Of a stretch of DNA of 53,623 nt, positions 1-8,229 are shown in pieces. Origin of the DNA: Rhodopirellula sp. Lineage in GTDB: Bacteria; Planctomycetota; Planctomycetia; Pirellulales; Thermoguttaceae. The translations under genes were made by a program, and so were the position numbers. Position 1 is the first letter of the stretch, and the number at the start of each line of letters is the position of its first letter. The stretch is taken from NCBI GenBank assembly GCA_012728855.1, contig JAAYEH010000157.1, positions 1 to 53,623 of the forward strand, given 5' to 3'. The notes beneath the pieces are model-generated. The model did not search any database and was not told where the DNA came from. It worked only from the letters and a program-made list of their open reading frames with translations.

Positions 1-209
1 CAGCCGGGCGGCGGAGCGACGATGCAGCGCGGGCTGTGGCCGCGTACTTGGCGCGGTGTCGCTTCGGGCACGCGGCTACAGAAACCGCAAGGGCTTTAGG
101 ATACCGTGACCACAGCGGCGTAGGGCGAGCGGTGCGTCGAGTGGAGGAGGCCACCGCTGAGTTGCAGCGAACGGTTCAAAGGTTGGAACGACGTCTTGCT
201 AATCCGTAA
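1..209 (+). CDS. C-terminal end of a REP-associated tyrosine transposase (partial)
   Basis: This reading frame enters from outside the window and ends at TAA 207-209, giving about 68 residues. The visible part contains AAYLARCRFGHAATETARAL followed by GYRDHSGVGRAVRRVE. This is the small helix-turn-helix tail, resembling the DnaA C-terminal DNA-binding domain, found after the Y1/HUH catalytic domain in many RAYT (IS200/IS605-like) proteins. A charged helical tail, LQRTVQRLERRLANP, ends the protein. RAYT proteins are single-domain DNA nickases thought to mobilise REP hairpins. The catalytic part is outside the window, so intactness cannot be judged. The family is inferred from the tail alone. 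Confidence 0.6.
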   Translation, partial: AGRRSDDAARAVAAYLARCRFGHAATETARALGYRDHSGVGRAVRRVEEATAELQRTVQRLERRLANP

Positions 210-234
210 TCCCGGTCTGACCCCAAATCTTCCC

Positions 235-747
235 TTATCGTCTGCGCTGTCGCGATGACGGGGCGGTCTCGACGAGTTCGATATCGATGGTGTTGTCTCC
301 CTCGGTGACCGTGTAGGACAACCCGCTCGTTGCCGCACTTTGATAGTTCGCGGGAATTGCCGGCTTGGTTGCGGGGGGCTGAGTCCGCCTTGCCCCGGAT
401 CCCGCCGCCTGCATCATGGCGTCGTACTCAGCCTCCGACAATTCCTCTTCGGCCGGCGGCGAAACCGTCACTCGGTAGGCGACCGCGGGAATGCTGCTCC
501 CCTTGCCTCCGATCGACAACTGATATTCTCCATCCTCTTCGACCAGCCCGGCGGCCGTCTGCCCTTCGTCGGAAATGAAGGCCACCGTCGTTCCCGGCGG
601 CACCGGTTGACCGTTAAAGGTGACCGTTCCGCTGACGGTGCCCGTCGGACCCGACTCGCCGCCGGAACCGCATCCGGCGCAGAGCGCCAAACCGAGCGCG
701 CCGAACAGCATCCAGAACCCCTCGTGCCGCGCAAGCGATCGTGCCAT
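235..747 (-). CDS. small secreted lipoprotein with carboxypeptidase-regulatory-like fold
   Basis: This 170-residue protein starts at ATG 747, with GGGAG about ten bases upstream; an upstream ATG at 786 is less well placed. The N-terminus is a lipoprotein signal (FWMLFGALGLALCAGC), so the mature protein should be anchored from Cys26. The following segment, GTVSGTVTFNGQPVPPGTTV, is the typical start of the transthyretin-like or carboxypeptidase-regulatory beta-sandwich of planctomycete lipoproteins. Its AFISDEG stretch and closing YTVTEGDNTIDIEL strand fit the same fold. It lies 65 bp downstream of the DUF1559 pseudopilin gene on the same strand, a pairing that recurs in planctomycete genomes, so the two are probably co-transcribed. 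The ligand or role is unknown. Confidence 0.85.
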   Translation of the reverse strand: MARSLARHEGFWMLFGALGLALCAGCGSGGESGPTGTVSGTVTFNGQPVPPGTTVAFISDEGQTAAGLVEEDGEYQLSIGGKGSSIPAVAYRVTVSPPAEEELSEAEYDAMMQAAGSGARRTQPPATKPAIPANYQSAATSGLSYTVTEGDNTIDIELVETAPSSRQRRR

Positions 748-812
748 GATCCGCAATCTCCCGGAAATCCCGTTCAAGCAATGCAAAACGCCCCTGCCTC
801 ATCCGGCCCGGC

Positions 813-1835
813 TCAGAATTCGGGGACGGGCTGTCCATCGGCGCGGTCGGCGAGAAATTTCAGCGTCTCCAGCTCCATGGTATCGCTCAAGAATCGCACA
901 CTCGCGTCGGTGAGGCAGCACTGCGCGCCCCCCGGGTGCGCTGAGATCAACGGGTTGTTGGATCCATGAACCTCGGCGATTCCCGGCAGGTTAAACGTGC
1001 GAGTGCCAACGGGGTAGCGGATGGCGGTCAATTGATAGAAGCGGTCGATGGTATTCGCGGCGCTCGTCGAATCGGCCGTGGTGATCGTGGCCGTTGAGGA
1101 ACACGACACCGACCATCCTTCGGGCCAACTGGTGTCCACGTGCCGGTTCGTTCCGGCGGCATCCACGGCCCAATCAGACGCCTCGCCGAGAATCATGGTG
1201 TTCGAGGTGCCATCGGTACACTCCGCAATCCTGACTACTTGGTTGGGTACGAGCATGCCGCTTCCCGCGACAATGCCGGTTGTTGAACCGTAGGAGCAGC
1301 ACGCACGATAGCGCCTCGGCACGTAACTTCCCGTGGTCTCCACCGCTCCCATGATGCCCGGATACGACGCCATGCACGAGGAGGGGGTCGTGCCGGTGTT
1401 GAACATGGGCAACGGGCTGGACGGGCAGCGAAAAGCGGGCATCGGGAGGTCGTGGATGTTGATCGGCGTGCCTCGCAGGTTGACATTCCCGCCCACGTAG
1501 CCCTCATGCTGGCCGTAATTTCCCTTTTCCGTCCACGGATAGTTGTCGGCCAGCGCGCTCTGCTCGATGTAAGCGAGAATCCGAACGTAGAACGACGCCC
1601 CCCAACCAGTATTATTACGGCCCGGCCGGGCTCCGATCGGCATCGCTCGGAACGTATCGTGATAGTTGTGGAACGCCAACCCGAGTTGTTTGAGATTGTT
1701 GCTGCACTGGGCGCGTCGCGCCGCCTCGCGCGCGGCCTGCACGGCCGGCAGCAACAGCGCGATCAAAATCCCGATGATTGCTATGACGACAAGCAACTCA
1801 ACGAGCGTGAACCCTCGCGTTCGGTACTTCACCAT
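813..1835 (-). CDS. DUF1559 domain-containing type II pseudopilin-like protein
   Basis: This 340-residue protein begins with a type IV prepilin signal: [20 protein letters not shown] at about residues 7-26, with the peptidase cleavage site between Gly8 and Phe9 and the conserved Glu at +5. It continues with [20 protein letters not shown] and then [13 protein letters not shown], the hallmark of the DUF1559 (SBP_bac_10-like) family that is expanded in planctomycetes. The C-terminus has the usual [20 protein letters not shown] segment. AAGGAG lies eight bases before ATG 1835. The protein should be processed by prepilin peptidase and assembled at the inner membrane or periplasm. Its role is not established, but it is usually one of dozens of paralogues. 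The downstream lipoprotein gene is probably in the same operon. Confidence 0.95.
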   Translation of the reverse strand: MVKYRTRGFTLVELLVVIAIIGILIALLLPAVQAAREAARRAQCSNNLKQLGLAFHNYHDTFRAMPIGARPGRNNTGWGASFYVRILAYIEQSALADNYPWTEKGNYGQHEGYVGGNVNLRGTPINIHDLPMPAFRCPSSPLPMFNTGTTPSSCMASYPGIMGAVETTGSYVPRRYRACCSYGSTTGIVAGSGMLVPNQVVRIAECTDGTSNTMILGEASDWAVDAAGTNRHVDTSWPEGWSVSCSSTATITTADSTSAANTIDRFYQLTAIRYPVGTRTFNLPGIAEVHGSNNPLISAHPGGAQCCLTDASVRFLSDTMELETLKFLADRADGQPVPEF

Positions 1836-1982
1836 CTCAGTCGCTCCTTAGAGAAAAGAATAGTGCCGGCAGAGCAGCCAAGACCCATCGCCGCCATTGT
1901 AGGCATGAGGCATGGGCACCGTCAACCCCTTGCATGAGGGAGTCAAGTCAGAAACGTCAGCAGCCCGGCTGCTAGCATCGCA

Positions 1983-2002
1983 CGAATTCCGGGGACACGA
2001 AC
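1983..2002. repeat. left inverted REP-type arm beside the RAYT pseudogene
   Basis: CGAATTCCGGGGACACGAAC is the reverse complement, apart from one extra T, of GTTCGTGTCCCCGGAATCG at 2715-2733. The two copies lie on either side of the RAYT pseudogene in inverted orientation. This is the arrangement expected of REP sequences recognised by their own transposase. Confidence 0.65.
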
Positions 2003-2043
2003 AGATAATGACACACTGGGAAAGGATTTGGTAGATTCCCGGC

Positions 2044-2801
2044 ATGCCAAGGTTAGCAAGTCATTCCGGGCCTGCCGCATCACGTTACGCAGCGCGGGAA
2101 TCGTCGGCAGCAGACGTTTTTCTGTGACGAGGATTACTCGGCCTACAGGGAACTGATGGCCCAGTGGTGTGCAGAGCGTGGCGTTGCGATCTGGGCCTAT
2201 TGCCTGATGCCAAATCACACTCATCTGATCGCCGTGCCGCAATCGGAGGACGCGCTGGCGCGGGCCATCGGCGAGGCTCACCGACGATACACGCGCCGGA
2301 TCAACTTCCGCGAGAAATGGCGCGGCTACCTATGGCAGGGGCGTTTTGGTTCGTTCGTGATGGACGAGCCGTATTTGGTGGCGACGGCACGATACGTGGA
2401 GTTGAATCCGGTGCGGGCTGGTCTGGTGTCCGATGCGGGAGACTGGCGTTGGAGCAGCGCAACAGCACACTTGTCAGGGCGCGACGATGGTTTGGTGCAA
2501 GTTGCTCCGCTGCTGGCGATGGTTGCCGATTGGCGCGGCTTGTTGAATAGTGCGACGAGCGGAGGAGGAGCTACGTGATTTGCGAGAGCACGGCCGTACT
2601 GGCTACCCCTTGGGCAATGCGACGTTTGTGGAGCGTCTGGAGCGAACGGTCGGTCGCAGGCTCCGTCCTGGAAAATCAGGCCGGCCATCGAAATTACTCA
2701 AACGACCAAAATCGGTTCGTGTCCCCGGAATCGTGTGTCCCCGGAATCGTGTGTCCCCGGAATCGTGTGTCCCCGGAATCGTCCCCGGGTTGATGAAATG
2801 A
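2044..2801 (+). pseudogene. REP-associated tyrosine transposase, disrupted by two frameshifts
   Basis: Three frames together reconstruct one Y1/HUH RAYT. ATG 2044 opens MPRLA, then two bases appear to be missing near 2059 and the second frame continues VIPGLPHHVTQRGNRRQQTF. The HUH region reads YCLMPNHTHLIAVP (His-x-His), and ARYVELNPVRAGLV and WRWSSATAH are typical later RAYT motifs. Near 2555-2575 a second shift moves the frame to AEEELRDLREHGRTGYPLGN and VGRRLRPGKSGRPSK. That frame runs through the tandem repeat to TGA 2799-2801. The catalytic centre is intact, but the first two frames stop early, so an active full-length product is unlikely without correction. It may still supply a 140-residue core from ATG 2156. 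Sequencing error cannot be excluded. Confidence 0.8.
2715..2788. repeat. right REP arm expanded into about 4.5 tandem 16-bp units
   Basis: The unit TGTGTCCCCGGAATCG is repeated directly and almost perfectly, with a degenerate first copy (CGTGTCCCCGGAATCG) and a final partial copy. It is the same sequence, in inverted orientation, as the single arm at 1983-2002. The unit length of 16 is not a multiple of three, so copy-number changes shift the frame of the transposase tail that reads through it. Confidence 0.85.
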
Positions 2802-3223
2802 ATTGGACTCAAAGAAAAGGGCTGCGCGTGCGGGGACACCGAGGCCATCCGGTGGTCCGGCGAGCGCTGATCCGTTTTGCCGCATGGCTTAGAAGGGAGT
2901 ACGATTTCCCGATTCGGGTACCTGTCTATCTGTTTCCGAGTGACCATATTATCACGGCGGATGGACACAAGGTAAGCGCCTCGTTCTTTGCCCCGTTTCG
3001 ACGTGACGAGGAACCTCTCGTTCGCATTGCTACGGGCGACTATGTTTGCCTTAGGAATGACCGAGGGCGGGACGATGCACTTGCTGCGTTCATCAACTCT
3101 TTCGCGCACGAGATTGTCCATTACCAACAATGGGTGGCAACTGGGCGGACATGGGAGCGCGGCGTTGCGGTTAAGGCAGACGCGATCCTGCGAAAGTATG
3201 CAGAGAATACCCAGCGGCCTTAA
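2798..3223 (+). CDS. small putative zinc metallopeptidase-like protein (HExxH)
   Basis: This 141-residue protein was read from ATG 2798 because longer starts lie inside the tandem repeat. No strong ribosome site is seen. Its ATG overlaps the TGA that ends the transposase frame (ATGA, 2798-2801), which would allow translational coupling. It contains NSFAHEIVHYQQW with a His104-Glu-x-x-His108 signature, and Glu120 in WERGVAVKADA lies in the position of a third zinc ligand of gluzincin-type enzymes. Around it are alternating basic and hydrophobic segments and no signal peptide, so a cytoplasmic location is likely. I do not recognise the family. The metallopeptidase assignment rests on the motif alone, and the RAYT linkage may be hitch-hiking. 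Confidence 0.6.
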   Translation: MNWTQRKGLRVRGHRGHPVVRRALIRFAAWLRREYDFPIRVPVYLFPSDHIITADGHKVSASFFAPFRRDEEPLVRIATGDYVCLRNDRGRDDALAAFINSFAHEIVHYQQWVATGRTWERGVAVKADAILRKYAENTQRP

Positions 3224-3428
3224 TTGACATGGGGTGGAAAGGACGTTCACGCAATGAAATGGATTAAATGCGACAAATGGATGAAATGTGACAGGCACCA
3301 TATTTAGCCGCGTTGGGTAGTTTACGCAAAGCCGCAGCGTGCTGCGGTTCGGCTGGAATGGGGATAGAATCCGTTGTCCTTCTTCAACCGCGTGAAACAG
3401 GGCGCGACTTGCAGAATTCCGGCAAAAT

Positions 3429-3464
3429 CAGGCCCATCGACGCCACTGCGCGTCGATGGGCCTG
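3429..3464. terminator. perfect 14-bp stem-loop, possible terminator
   Basis: CAGGCCCATCGACG pairs perfectly with CGTCGATGGGCCTG across an 8-base loop. It is preceded by AAAA and followed by TCGTGTTT, a weak U-rich run, so it could act as a terminator or be another REP hairpin. The stretch 3224-3428 upstream holds no gene I can support. Confidence 0.5.
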
Positions 3465-3537
3465 TCGTGTTTCTTGCGGCTTCGCCTGCACCCCGGCGCC
3501 TTGCATACCGGCGGCTCCGGCTTCCGCGCCCGGCGAG

Positions 3538-3841
3538 GCCAGCGCGCATCCGATCCGCTACAACAACGGCGAAATCGAGCTGACCGTCGCCGATCTGGAG
3601 GCTCCCGGGTTCGGGTTACCCTGGACACACGCGGGTTTACACCAACCAGGCCACACTCAACCACGACTACGGCAACGGCCACAACTGGTCGGTCCTCCAG
3701 TGGGCCCATATCGTCGACCTGCCCGCCGACGGCTCGACGGTGGTCGTCGTTTTCAACGCCCGGGAATCCTACAGGTTCGATCACGTCGAAGGCGTTAGGG
3801 CCTTTAAGAACCGGTTGAATCGTCTGGCTCTTGACTCTTGA
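3538..3841 (+). pseudogene. remnant of an RHS-repeat protein N-terminal region
   Basis: Two frames together read like the start of a planctomycete RHS protein. The first gives ASAHPIRYNNGEIELTVADL and GFGLPW. After an apparent two-base loss near 3625 the second gives HTRVYTNQATLNHDYGNGHN, WSVLQWAHIV and VVVVFNARESYRFD, then hits TGA 3839-3841. RHS proteins are normally thousands of residues with YD repeats; only about 100 residues survive. No start codon or signal peptide is clear upstream. The fragment abuts the 3' end of the convergent SHD1 gene at 3859, so the rest was probably deleted. Confidence 0.6.
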
Positions 3842-3858
3842 CCCTCGACTCGAGACCT

Positions 3859-5775
3859 CTAGCCCCCATCGGTCACCGTCGACGCGCCGAGCGTCTGGTT
3901 GCCGCCGGCGTGCTGCCCCTGGGTTTCCGACGGCTTCTGCAGGAATTCCGGCAGGGTCACACTGTCGTAGAATCCATAGGCGGGCTGTTCGCTCGCTTTG
4001 CGGAGCACGCTTTCGAGGTTTTCGCCTTTCTTGATCGTCACGATAAACCCGATGTTCGTGCCGGCGGACTCCCACATCGGCTTTCCCTGGTAGAGAAACT
4101 TGAGCCAGGTGCGGTATTCCTTGACCTTGTAATCGCCCGAGTGCCAGAAGGAGATCTCCTTTTCCTTCGGGCCCTCCACACCGGCGGCCACCTCGACCGG
4201 CGCGTTGGCTTGGATCGGGCAGTTCATGGCGGCGAGTTTCTTGGTCAACGCTTCGGACACTCGCGTTCGGTGCGGCTCGGCAATCCCGCTGACGTTCAGC
4301 TTGACGGGCGTGCCCTTGCGGAACACAAAGATATCGGCCTGATTCTTCGCCCGCTCGAGCAGTTCCACCGCCTCGGGGTGAGGTACGCGGACGGCGGCGA
4401 GCATGCCTGGAGTATTGAAACCGGGAGCTGCGAGGAACGTGGTCTTCCCGACGGTGCGAACATGCTCGGCGCCTCGGTACTGCCAAAGCTTGATCTGAGA
4501 TTCCAACGCGACGAGGAATTGCTTGTTGGCCAGGATGTAGCCGTCGTCGGGGAAGTCGATCGCACCGTGAATGCCGATGCCCGCCGGACTGAAATTCTTC
4601 TCCAACGCACCGGTCGCCGTATCCCACGCAAGTATACGGTTAAACGCGATACAGCCGATCTTGCTGCCCGAAGGGCTGAAGGCGGCGAAGGGCCACTGCA
4701 ATCGTTCCGGCGTTTCCGCCGAAGCGGCAACTTCGCGCTTTGCGATATCGAACAAGCCTACCCGCTCCGCCGTGCAAAACGCGATCCACTTGCGATCGGC
4801 GCTGATCGCCGGCACGGAGGTATTGCTCAACTGCAAGTGGCACAGAGGCTGCATCGTGGCGATATTCCACAACGCGAGTATTCCGCCCCGGCTGCATGTC
4901 GCCAAGGTGGCGGCATCGACGAATTCCGCCCACATCACGTCGCGATCGGCGCCCTTGGCGTCGTCGTAGGGAGTCCAGACCATCGATCGGGCGATTTCCG
5001 TTCCGCTGACGGCCCACACCTCCAAGCGATCAAGGTTGCCCATGCCGAATTCATCCCGCCGCATGACGACGTGCTTGCCGTTGTCGTGCAACGCGATCGG
5101 CGCCATCTGGCCCGCGCCCGTGCCGGTTTCCACCACGCGGCCGCGCTCGATGTCGCACATCAGCAATCGCGAGGTCGCGTTGGAACCGTGCTTCGCCAGC
5201 GAGTAACCGACCACTGCCTTCTTGGCGACCATGTTGATCGCCATGCCGCTCATCTTCTCGAAGAAATCGATCTTCTTGGGCAGTGCCACGGATTTCGGGC
5301 GAAAGTCAAAGCTGGGGGTGACCGGCGGAGTGATCTTCCACTCGGTGTCGACCGGCGCCAGGGCGACCGTCTCCGACGCCGCCCAGTTCACGGCGATGAT
5401 GCGAGGTTCGCCGCCCATCGCCGGTCGTGCCGGCGCCGGCATCACCGGGGCAGGCATCACCGGGGCCGGATTGGCGGGCATCGGTGTGAACGGGCTGGCC
5501 TCGACGGGCTGAAAGGGGCTTTCCGCGCTGCGGTTGGCGAGGTACTCCTGGTCGGCCTTGCTGAGCTTGTCGACCGCGATCGTCATCTTCTGACCATCTT
5601 CGCGGAGGAGAATAGCGTTGCCACCTTCGACCGAGACCAGTTTTGCGTGTAGTTCGAAACGACCCGTCGCGTCGGCCCACGTGCGAATATCCTCCGCACG
5701 GACGGTCGCGGCCATCACCACGCCAATCCCGACAGTCAAGAGAATGCCCCCAGTGGACAGCCGATGCCGTGACAT
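3859..5775 (-). CDS. secreted SHD1-domain protein with WD40-like repeats
   Basis: This 638-residue protein starts at ATG 5775, chosen because GAGGAG lies about eight bases upstream; an ATG fifteen bases earlier lacks this. A signal peptide covers about residues 1-27 (ending TVRA). Residues 28-80 resemble the SLA1 homology domain 1 (SHD1): RTWADATGRFELHAKLVSV and KMTIAVDKLSKADQEYL. A Pro/Ala/Met-rich linker follows (about 90-120, PAPVMPAPVMPAPARP), then a long WD40-like propeller with repeated blade patterns such as RLLMCDIERGRVVET and ILALWNIATMQPL. The last 170 residues form a separate domain with KEISFWHSGDYKVKEYR. SHD1 is common at the front of planctomycete extracytoplasmic proteins. The function is unknown, with a scaffold or ligand-binding role inferred. 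Confidence 0.85.
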   Translation of the reverse strand: MSRHRLSTGGILLTVGIGVVMAATVRAEDIRTWADATGRFELHAKLVSVEGGNAILLREDGQKMTIAVDKLSKADQEYLANRSAESPFQPVEASPFTPMPANPAPVMPAPVMPAPARPAMGGEPRIIAVNWAASETVALAPVDTEWKITPPVTPSFDFRPKSVALPKKIDFFEKMSGMAINMVAKKAVVGYSLAKHGSNATSRLLMCDIERGRVVETGTGAGQMAPIALHDNGKHVVMRRDEFGMGNLDRLEVWAVSGTEIARSMVWTPYDDAKGADRDVMWAEFVDAATLATCSRGGILALWNIATMQPLCHLQLSNTSVPAISADRKWIAFCTAERVGLFDIAKREVAASAETPERLQWPFAAFSPSGSKIGCIAFNRILAWDTATGALEKNFSPAGIGIHGAIDFPDDGYILANKQFLVALESQIKLWQYRGAEHVRTVGKTTFLAAPGFNTPGMLAAVRVPHPEAVELLERAKNQADIFVFRKGTPVKLNVSGIAEPHRTRVSEALTKKLAAMNCPIQANAPVEVAAGVEGPKEKEISFWHSGDYKVKEYRTWLKFLYQGKPMWESAGTNIGFIVTIKKGENLESVLRKASEQPAYGFYDSVTLPEFLQKPSETQGQHAGGNQTLGASTVTDGG

Positions 5776-5954
5776 TTTCTTTCTCCTCAATACTTCGACC
5801 GTGTCAAGAACCTGAGCCCCAGATTCGACCGCCCTGATCTGGCTATCCCTTGTCGCCCTTGCTCGCCGGCAGAGCCCGACGCCGTTTCACCAAACAAGAT
5901 GAGCGTAGCAAGAAAGCGGAACGACTGTCAAGAAAAGCCCGGAATCTCAGAGGC

Positions 5955-6077
5955 GTAACCGTTCACGAGGCGGGCGGGGACTGGTCCATTTTTCGGCGGC
6001 GCAACGTATTTTGGCACCAAAGACGCTGACCGAAAACATGGACCTGTCCCCTTCCTCCCCGCCTCGTGAACGGTTAC
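5955..6077. repeat. REPIN-like hairpin element, copy A
   Basis: Perfect 20-bp outer arms, GTAACCGTTCACGAGGCGGG at 5955-5974 and its complement at 6058-6077, enclose an inner asymmetric pair: GGGGACTGGTCC on the left and GGACCTGTCCCC on the right. The copy lies between the divergent SHD1 and PIG-L genes. It shares only the inner core with the other copies in the window. Confidence 0.75.
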
Positions 6078-6226
6078 CCCGAGGCTTCCCTTCCACGTTC
6101 GTTTGCCCTGCCATGCGGTGACGGTTCGTGACGGTTGCAGCAGCGACGAGAGAAGGTACGATACGGGCACGCAGGCCGTCCGTTGCCCTGCATGTTACCT
6201 ACCCCATCCACAGAAATCCCACTGCC

Positions 6227-7099
6227 ATGTCACCTGCCACGCTTCGTCTATTGATCCTCGGCGCCCATCCCGACGATGCGGAATACCACGCGGGCGGCTT
6301 GGCCGCGATCTATCGAGAAAAGGGGCACGAAGTTCGCCTCGTTTCCATGACCAACGGCCAAGCAGGCCATTTCGAGCGGCCGACCGAGCAGTTGGCCCGC
6401 ATTCGCCGCGAGGAGGCCGCAGCGGCCGGACGAGTGATCGGCGCCGAGTACGTGACGTGGGACATCCCCGACGGCGAGTTGGTCGCCGACATCCCCACGC
6501 GTCAGCGCGTGATCCGCGAGATCCGCACCTGGCGTCCCGATCTCGTCCTGACGCACCGGCCCTGCGACTACCACCCCGACCATCGCGCTGCCGGCCAGTT
6601 GGTCCAGGACGCCACATACCTGGTGACCGTGCCGAACGTGCTCCGCGACACTCCCCCCCTCAGTCGCGACCCGGTCGTCGCCTACATGCCCGACCTGTTC
6701 ACCAAGCCATGCCCGCTCGCCGCGGATATCGTGCTCGACGTCAGCGACCGTGCCGCGACCATCCTGGCCATGCTGGCCTGCCACCGCAGTCAGGTCTTCG
6801 AGTGGTTGCCTTATGCCGAGGGCATTCTTGATCAGGTGCCGGCGGACGACGCGGAAAGGCTTCGTTGGCTCGAATCATGGTATCGCGGCCACGTGCGTCA
6901 CCGGGCCGAACGATTCCGTGAAGAATTGGTGAACGCCTACGGCGAGCCGCGAGGCCGGCAGATCGAATTCTGCGAAGTGTTCGAGCTGAGCGAATACGCG
7001 GCTTCTGCCGACCTTGAGCGTCGGCAGGAGCTGTTTCCAGGCGCCGTCTGCCGGCCCCCCCGCCCCTCAGCGGCCGCCACACCGGCGCATCGCGAGTGA
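6227..7099 (+). CDS. PIG-L family deacetylase
   Basis: This 290-residue protein starts at ATG 6227; more upstream ATGs would add unrelated sequence. The N-terminus LRLLILGAHPDDAEYHAGGL holds the zinc-binding HPDD motif (His14, Asp16, Asp17) of the PIG-L/LmbE fold. The second signature THRPCDYHPDHRAAGQLVQD supplies the downstream H-x-D-H ligand. Family members remove acetyl groups from N-acetylglucosaminyl substrates such as GlcNAc-PI, mycothiol or bacillithiol precursors and small amino sugars. Planctomycetes carry many uncharacterised versions. There is no signal peptide, so it is cytoplasmic. The C-terminal 60 residues are charged and end in a Pro/Ala-rich tail. The substrate cannot be read from context. 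Confidence 0.9.
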   Translation: MSPATLRLLILGAHPDDAEYHAGGLAAIYREKGHEVRLVSMTNGQAGHFERPTEQLARIRREEAAAAGRVIGAEYVTWDIPDGELVADIPTRQRVIREIRTWRPDLVLTHRPCDYHPDHRAAGQLVQDATYLVTVPNVLRDTPPLSRDPVVAYMPDLFTKPCPLAADIVLDVSDRAATILAMLACHRSQVFEWLPYAEGILDQVPADDAERLRWLESWYRGHVRHRAERFREELVNAYGEPRGRQIEFCEVFELSEYAASADLERRQELFPGAVCRPPRPSAAATPAHRE

Positions 7100-7182
7100 C
7101 CGGCACCTTCGTGAATCTGCTTGGGACAATAGACAAGCCCGTCCAGCCGGTAGTCGATGCTGGCGGCGAGCGGAACTACCTC

Positions 7183-7341
7183 CTAGGTTACGGCGTCCAA
7201 CTCCTCCCGCAGAGACACGAGCATGTCCTCGGGAAGGTCAATTCTCAGGCACACCTCGTCACCGGTAATTTCGGCGACCTCGACACAAATCCTCTCGTCG
7301 ATTACAACTCCCTCGCCTTCACTGCAATCGAACGTTTTCAT
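7183..7341 (-). CDS. 52-residue CsrA-like protein lacking RNA-contact residues
   Basis: This small ORF runs from ATG 7341 to TAG 7183, with CGGAG about ten bases upstream. It begins MKTFDCSEGEGVVIDERICV and continues AEITGDEVCLRIDLPEDMLV. It aligns without gaps over 48 residues with the CsrA encoded 330 bp upstream on the same strand. I count 19 identities, including the V13-I14, E16, I18, V20, V22, E24-I25, G27-D28, V30, L32 and I34 strand core, P37 and R45-E46. In contrast, CsrA L4/R6 are F4/C6 here and V42-H-R44 is V42-S-L44, so the known RNA-contact residues are largely gone. It should fold as a CsrA-like beta dimer but bind RNA poorly. It could heterodimerise with CsrA or have another ligand; this is inference. 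Confidence 0.7.
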   Translation of the reverse strand: MKTFDCSEGEGVVIDERICVEVAEITGDEVCLRIDLPEDMLVSLREELDAVT

Positions 7342-7602
7342 TTCGATTTGCTCCGAAATGCGACCAGAACCGGCTCGACAGAACGGCGAGAATTCGTCCG
7401 GGAGATAAGAAAGTGGCGGGCGGCATGGGAAAACGGCAGGTTGCCGGTGCTGGTCTGGGATAATCGGTTTGCCCCTCGATCCGCCTGATCTTACCGAAGT
7501 CTGACAGGAATTGGAACCCCTGGTTTCCGCTAGTGGTCCGTGGTGTCAGTGCTAGCAGGCCGAATTCCTTGCTCCACCGGGAGATCGTGGGCTTTAATCA
7601 AG

Positions 7603-7620
7603 CGGGAACGGCCGTTCCCG
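7603..7620. repeat. perfect 18-bp palindrome between csrA and the CsrA-like gene
   Basis: CGGGAACGGCCGTTCCCG is a perfect palindrome about 53 bp past the csrA stop on the minus strand. It could be the stem of a terminator without a clear T-run, or an operator. The rest of 7342-7672 holds no gene I can support. Confidence 0.5.
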
Positions 7621-7672
7621 AGAAGCGGGTCACTGAGAAACGCGAGCCAGTTCTGCGAGACGATCAGAGAGG

Positions 7673-7870
7673 CTACTTGGTAGTATCCGGCTCGTCGGTC
7701 GAATTTGCCGACCGTCGGATGGCATCGTAGACCTCACGGCGATGCACGGGCACTTCTTTGGGAGCTACGATTCCCAGCCGCACCTTGTCGCCTCGGATCT
7801 CCACCACCGTCACGATGATGTTCTCGTTGATGACGATCGTCTCATTGAGCTTCCGGGTCAGGACGAGCAT
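7673..7870 (-). CDS. csrA: carbon storage regulator CsrA
   Basis: This 65-residue protein reads MLVLTRKLNETIVINENIIV then TVVEIRGDKVRLGIVAPKEV and PVHRREVYDAI. This is a canonical CsrA: L4, R6, the VRLGI core strand and the V-H-R44 RNA-contact triplet are all present. CsrA dimers bind GGA motifs in mRNA leaders and control translation or stability of carbon, motility and biofilm genes. A strong AAGGAGGT sits five bases before ATG 7870 (7876-7883 on the plus strand). The tail after residue 53 is short and acidic. No flagellar gene or fliW lies nearby. A CsrA-like paralogue follows on the same strand. Confidence 0.97.
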   Translation of the reverse strand: MLVLTRKLNETIVINENIIVTVVEIRGDKVRLGIVAPKEVPVHRREVYDAIRRSANSTDEPDTTK

Positions 7871-8229
7871 TGTCGACCTCCTTGCTCAGTTGTGGTGCGA
7901 CAGTCAGAAGTGGAACGTCACCCTGCGACCAGAGCAGAGCTTCTAACCCCAGTCTACCCAGCGAAACTGAAATATCGCTGGGATTTTCTGCCATGCGGGC
8001 CGCTGTGTCCGGCAGCAGGGTCCACTTGTATCGACGGGGTAAACCTTGCGGGCAATTGTTCCTAAGAAAAAAGAGGGGGGGCAGCGACCATTCTGCCGAC
8101 GGGCGGCTTGGGCCTGCCGAAACTCTTTCTCCGGCGGCGGGTTCAATGGAAAGGGGACCCTCACTTGCCCGGAGGTAAGACAGGCAGCAACCTCCGAACC
8201 ACGGAAAGGTCTGTACGGTCCTAGCATTC

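Noticed and set aside
2717..2788. Short direct repeats as a possible CRISPR array
   Set aside because: The 16-bp units are contiguous without spacers and match the inverted REP arm on the far side of the RAYT.
3838..5652. A 604-codon plus-strand open frame opposite the SHD1 protein gene
   Set aside because: It is a shadow of the minus-strand gene, which has a signal peptide, SHD1 domain and ribosome site; the plus-strand product resembles no protein.
7096..7488. A 130-codon plus-strand frame after the PIG-L gene
   Set aside because: It overlaps the CsrA-like gene on the opposite strand, has no ribosome site and resembles no protein.
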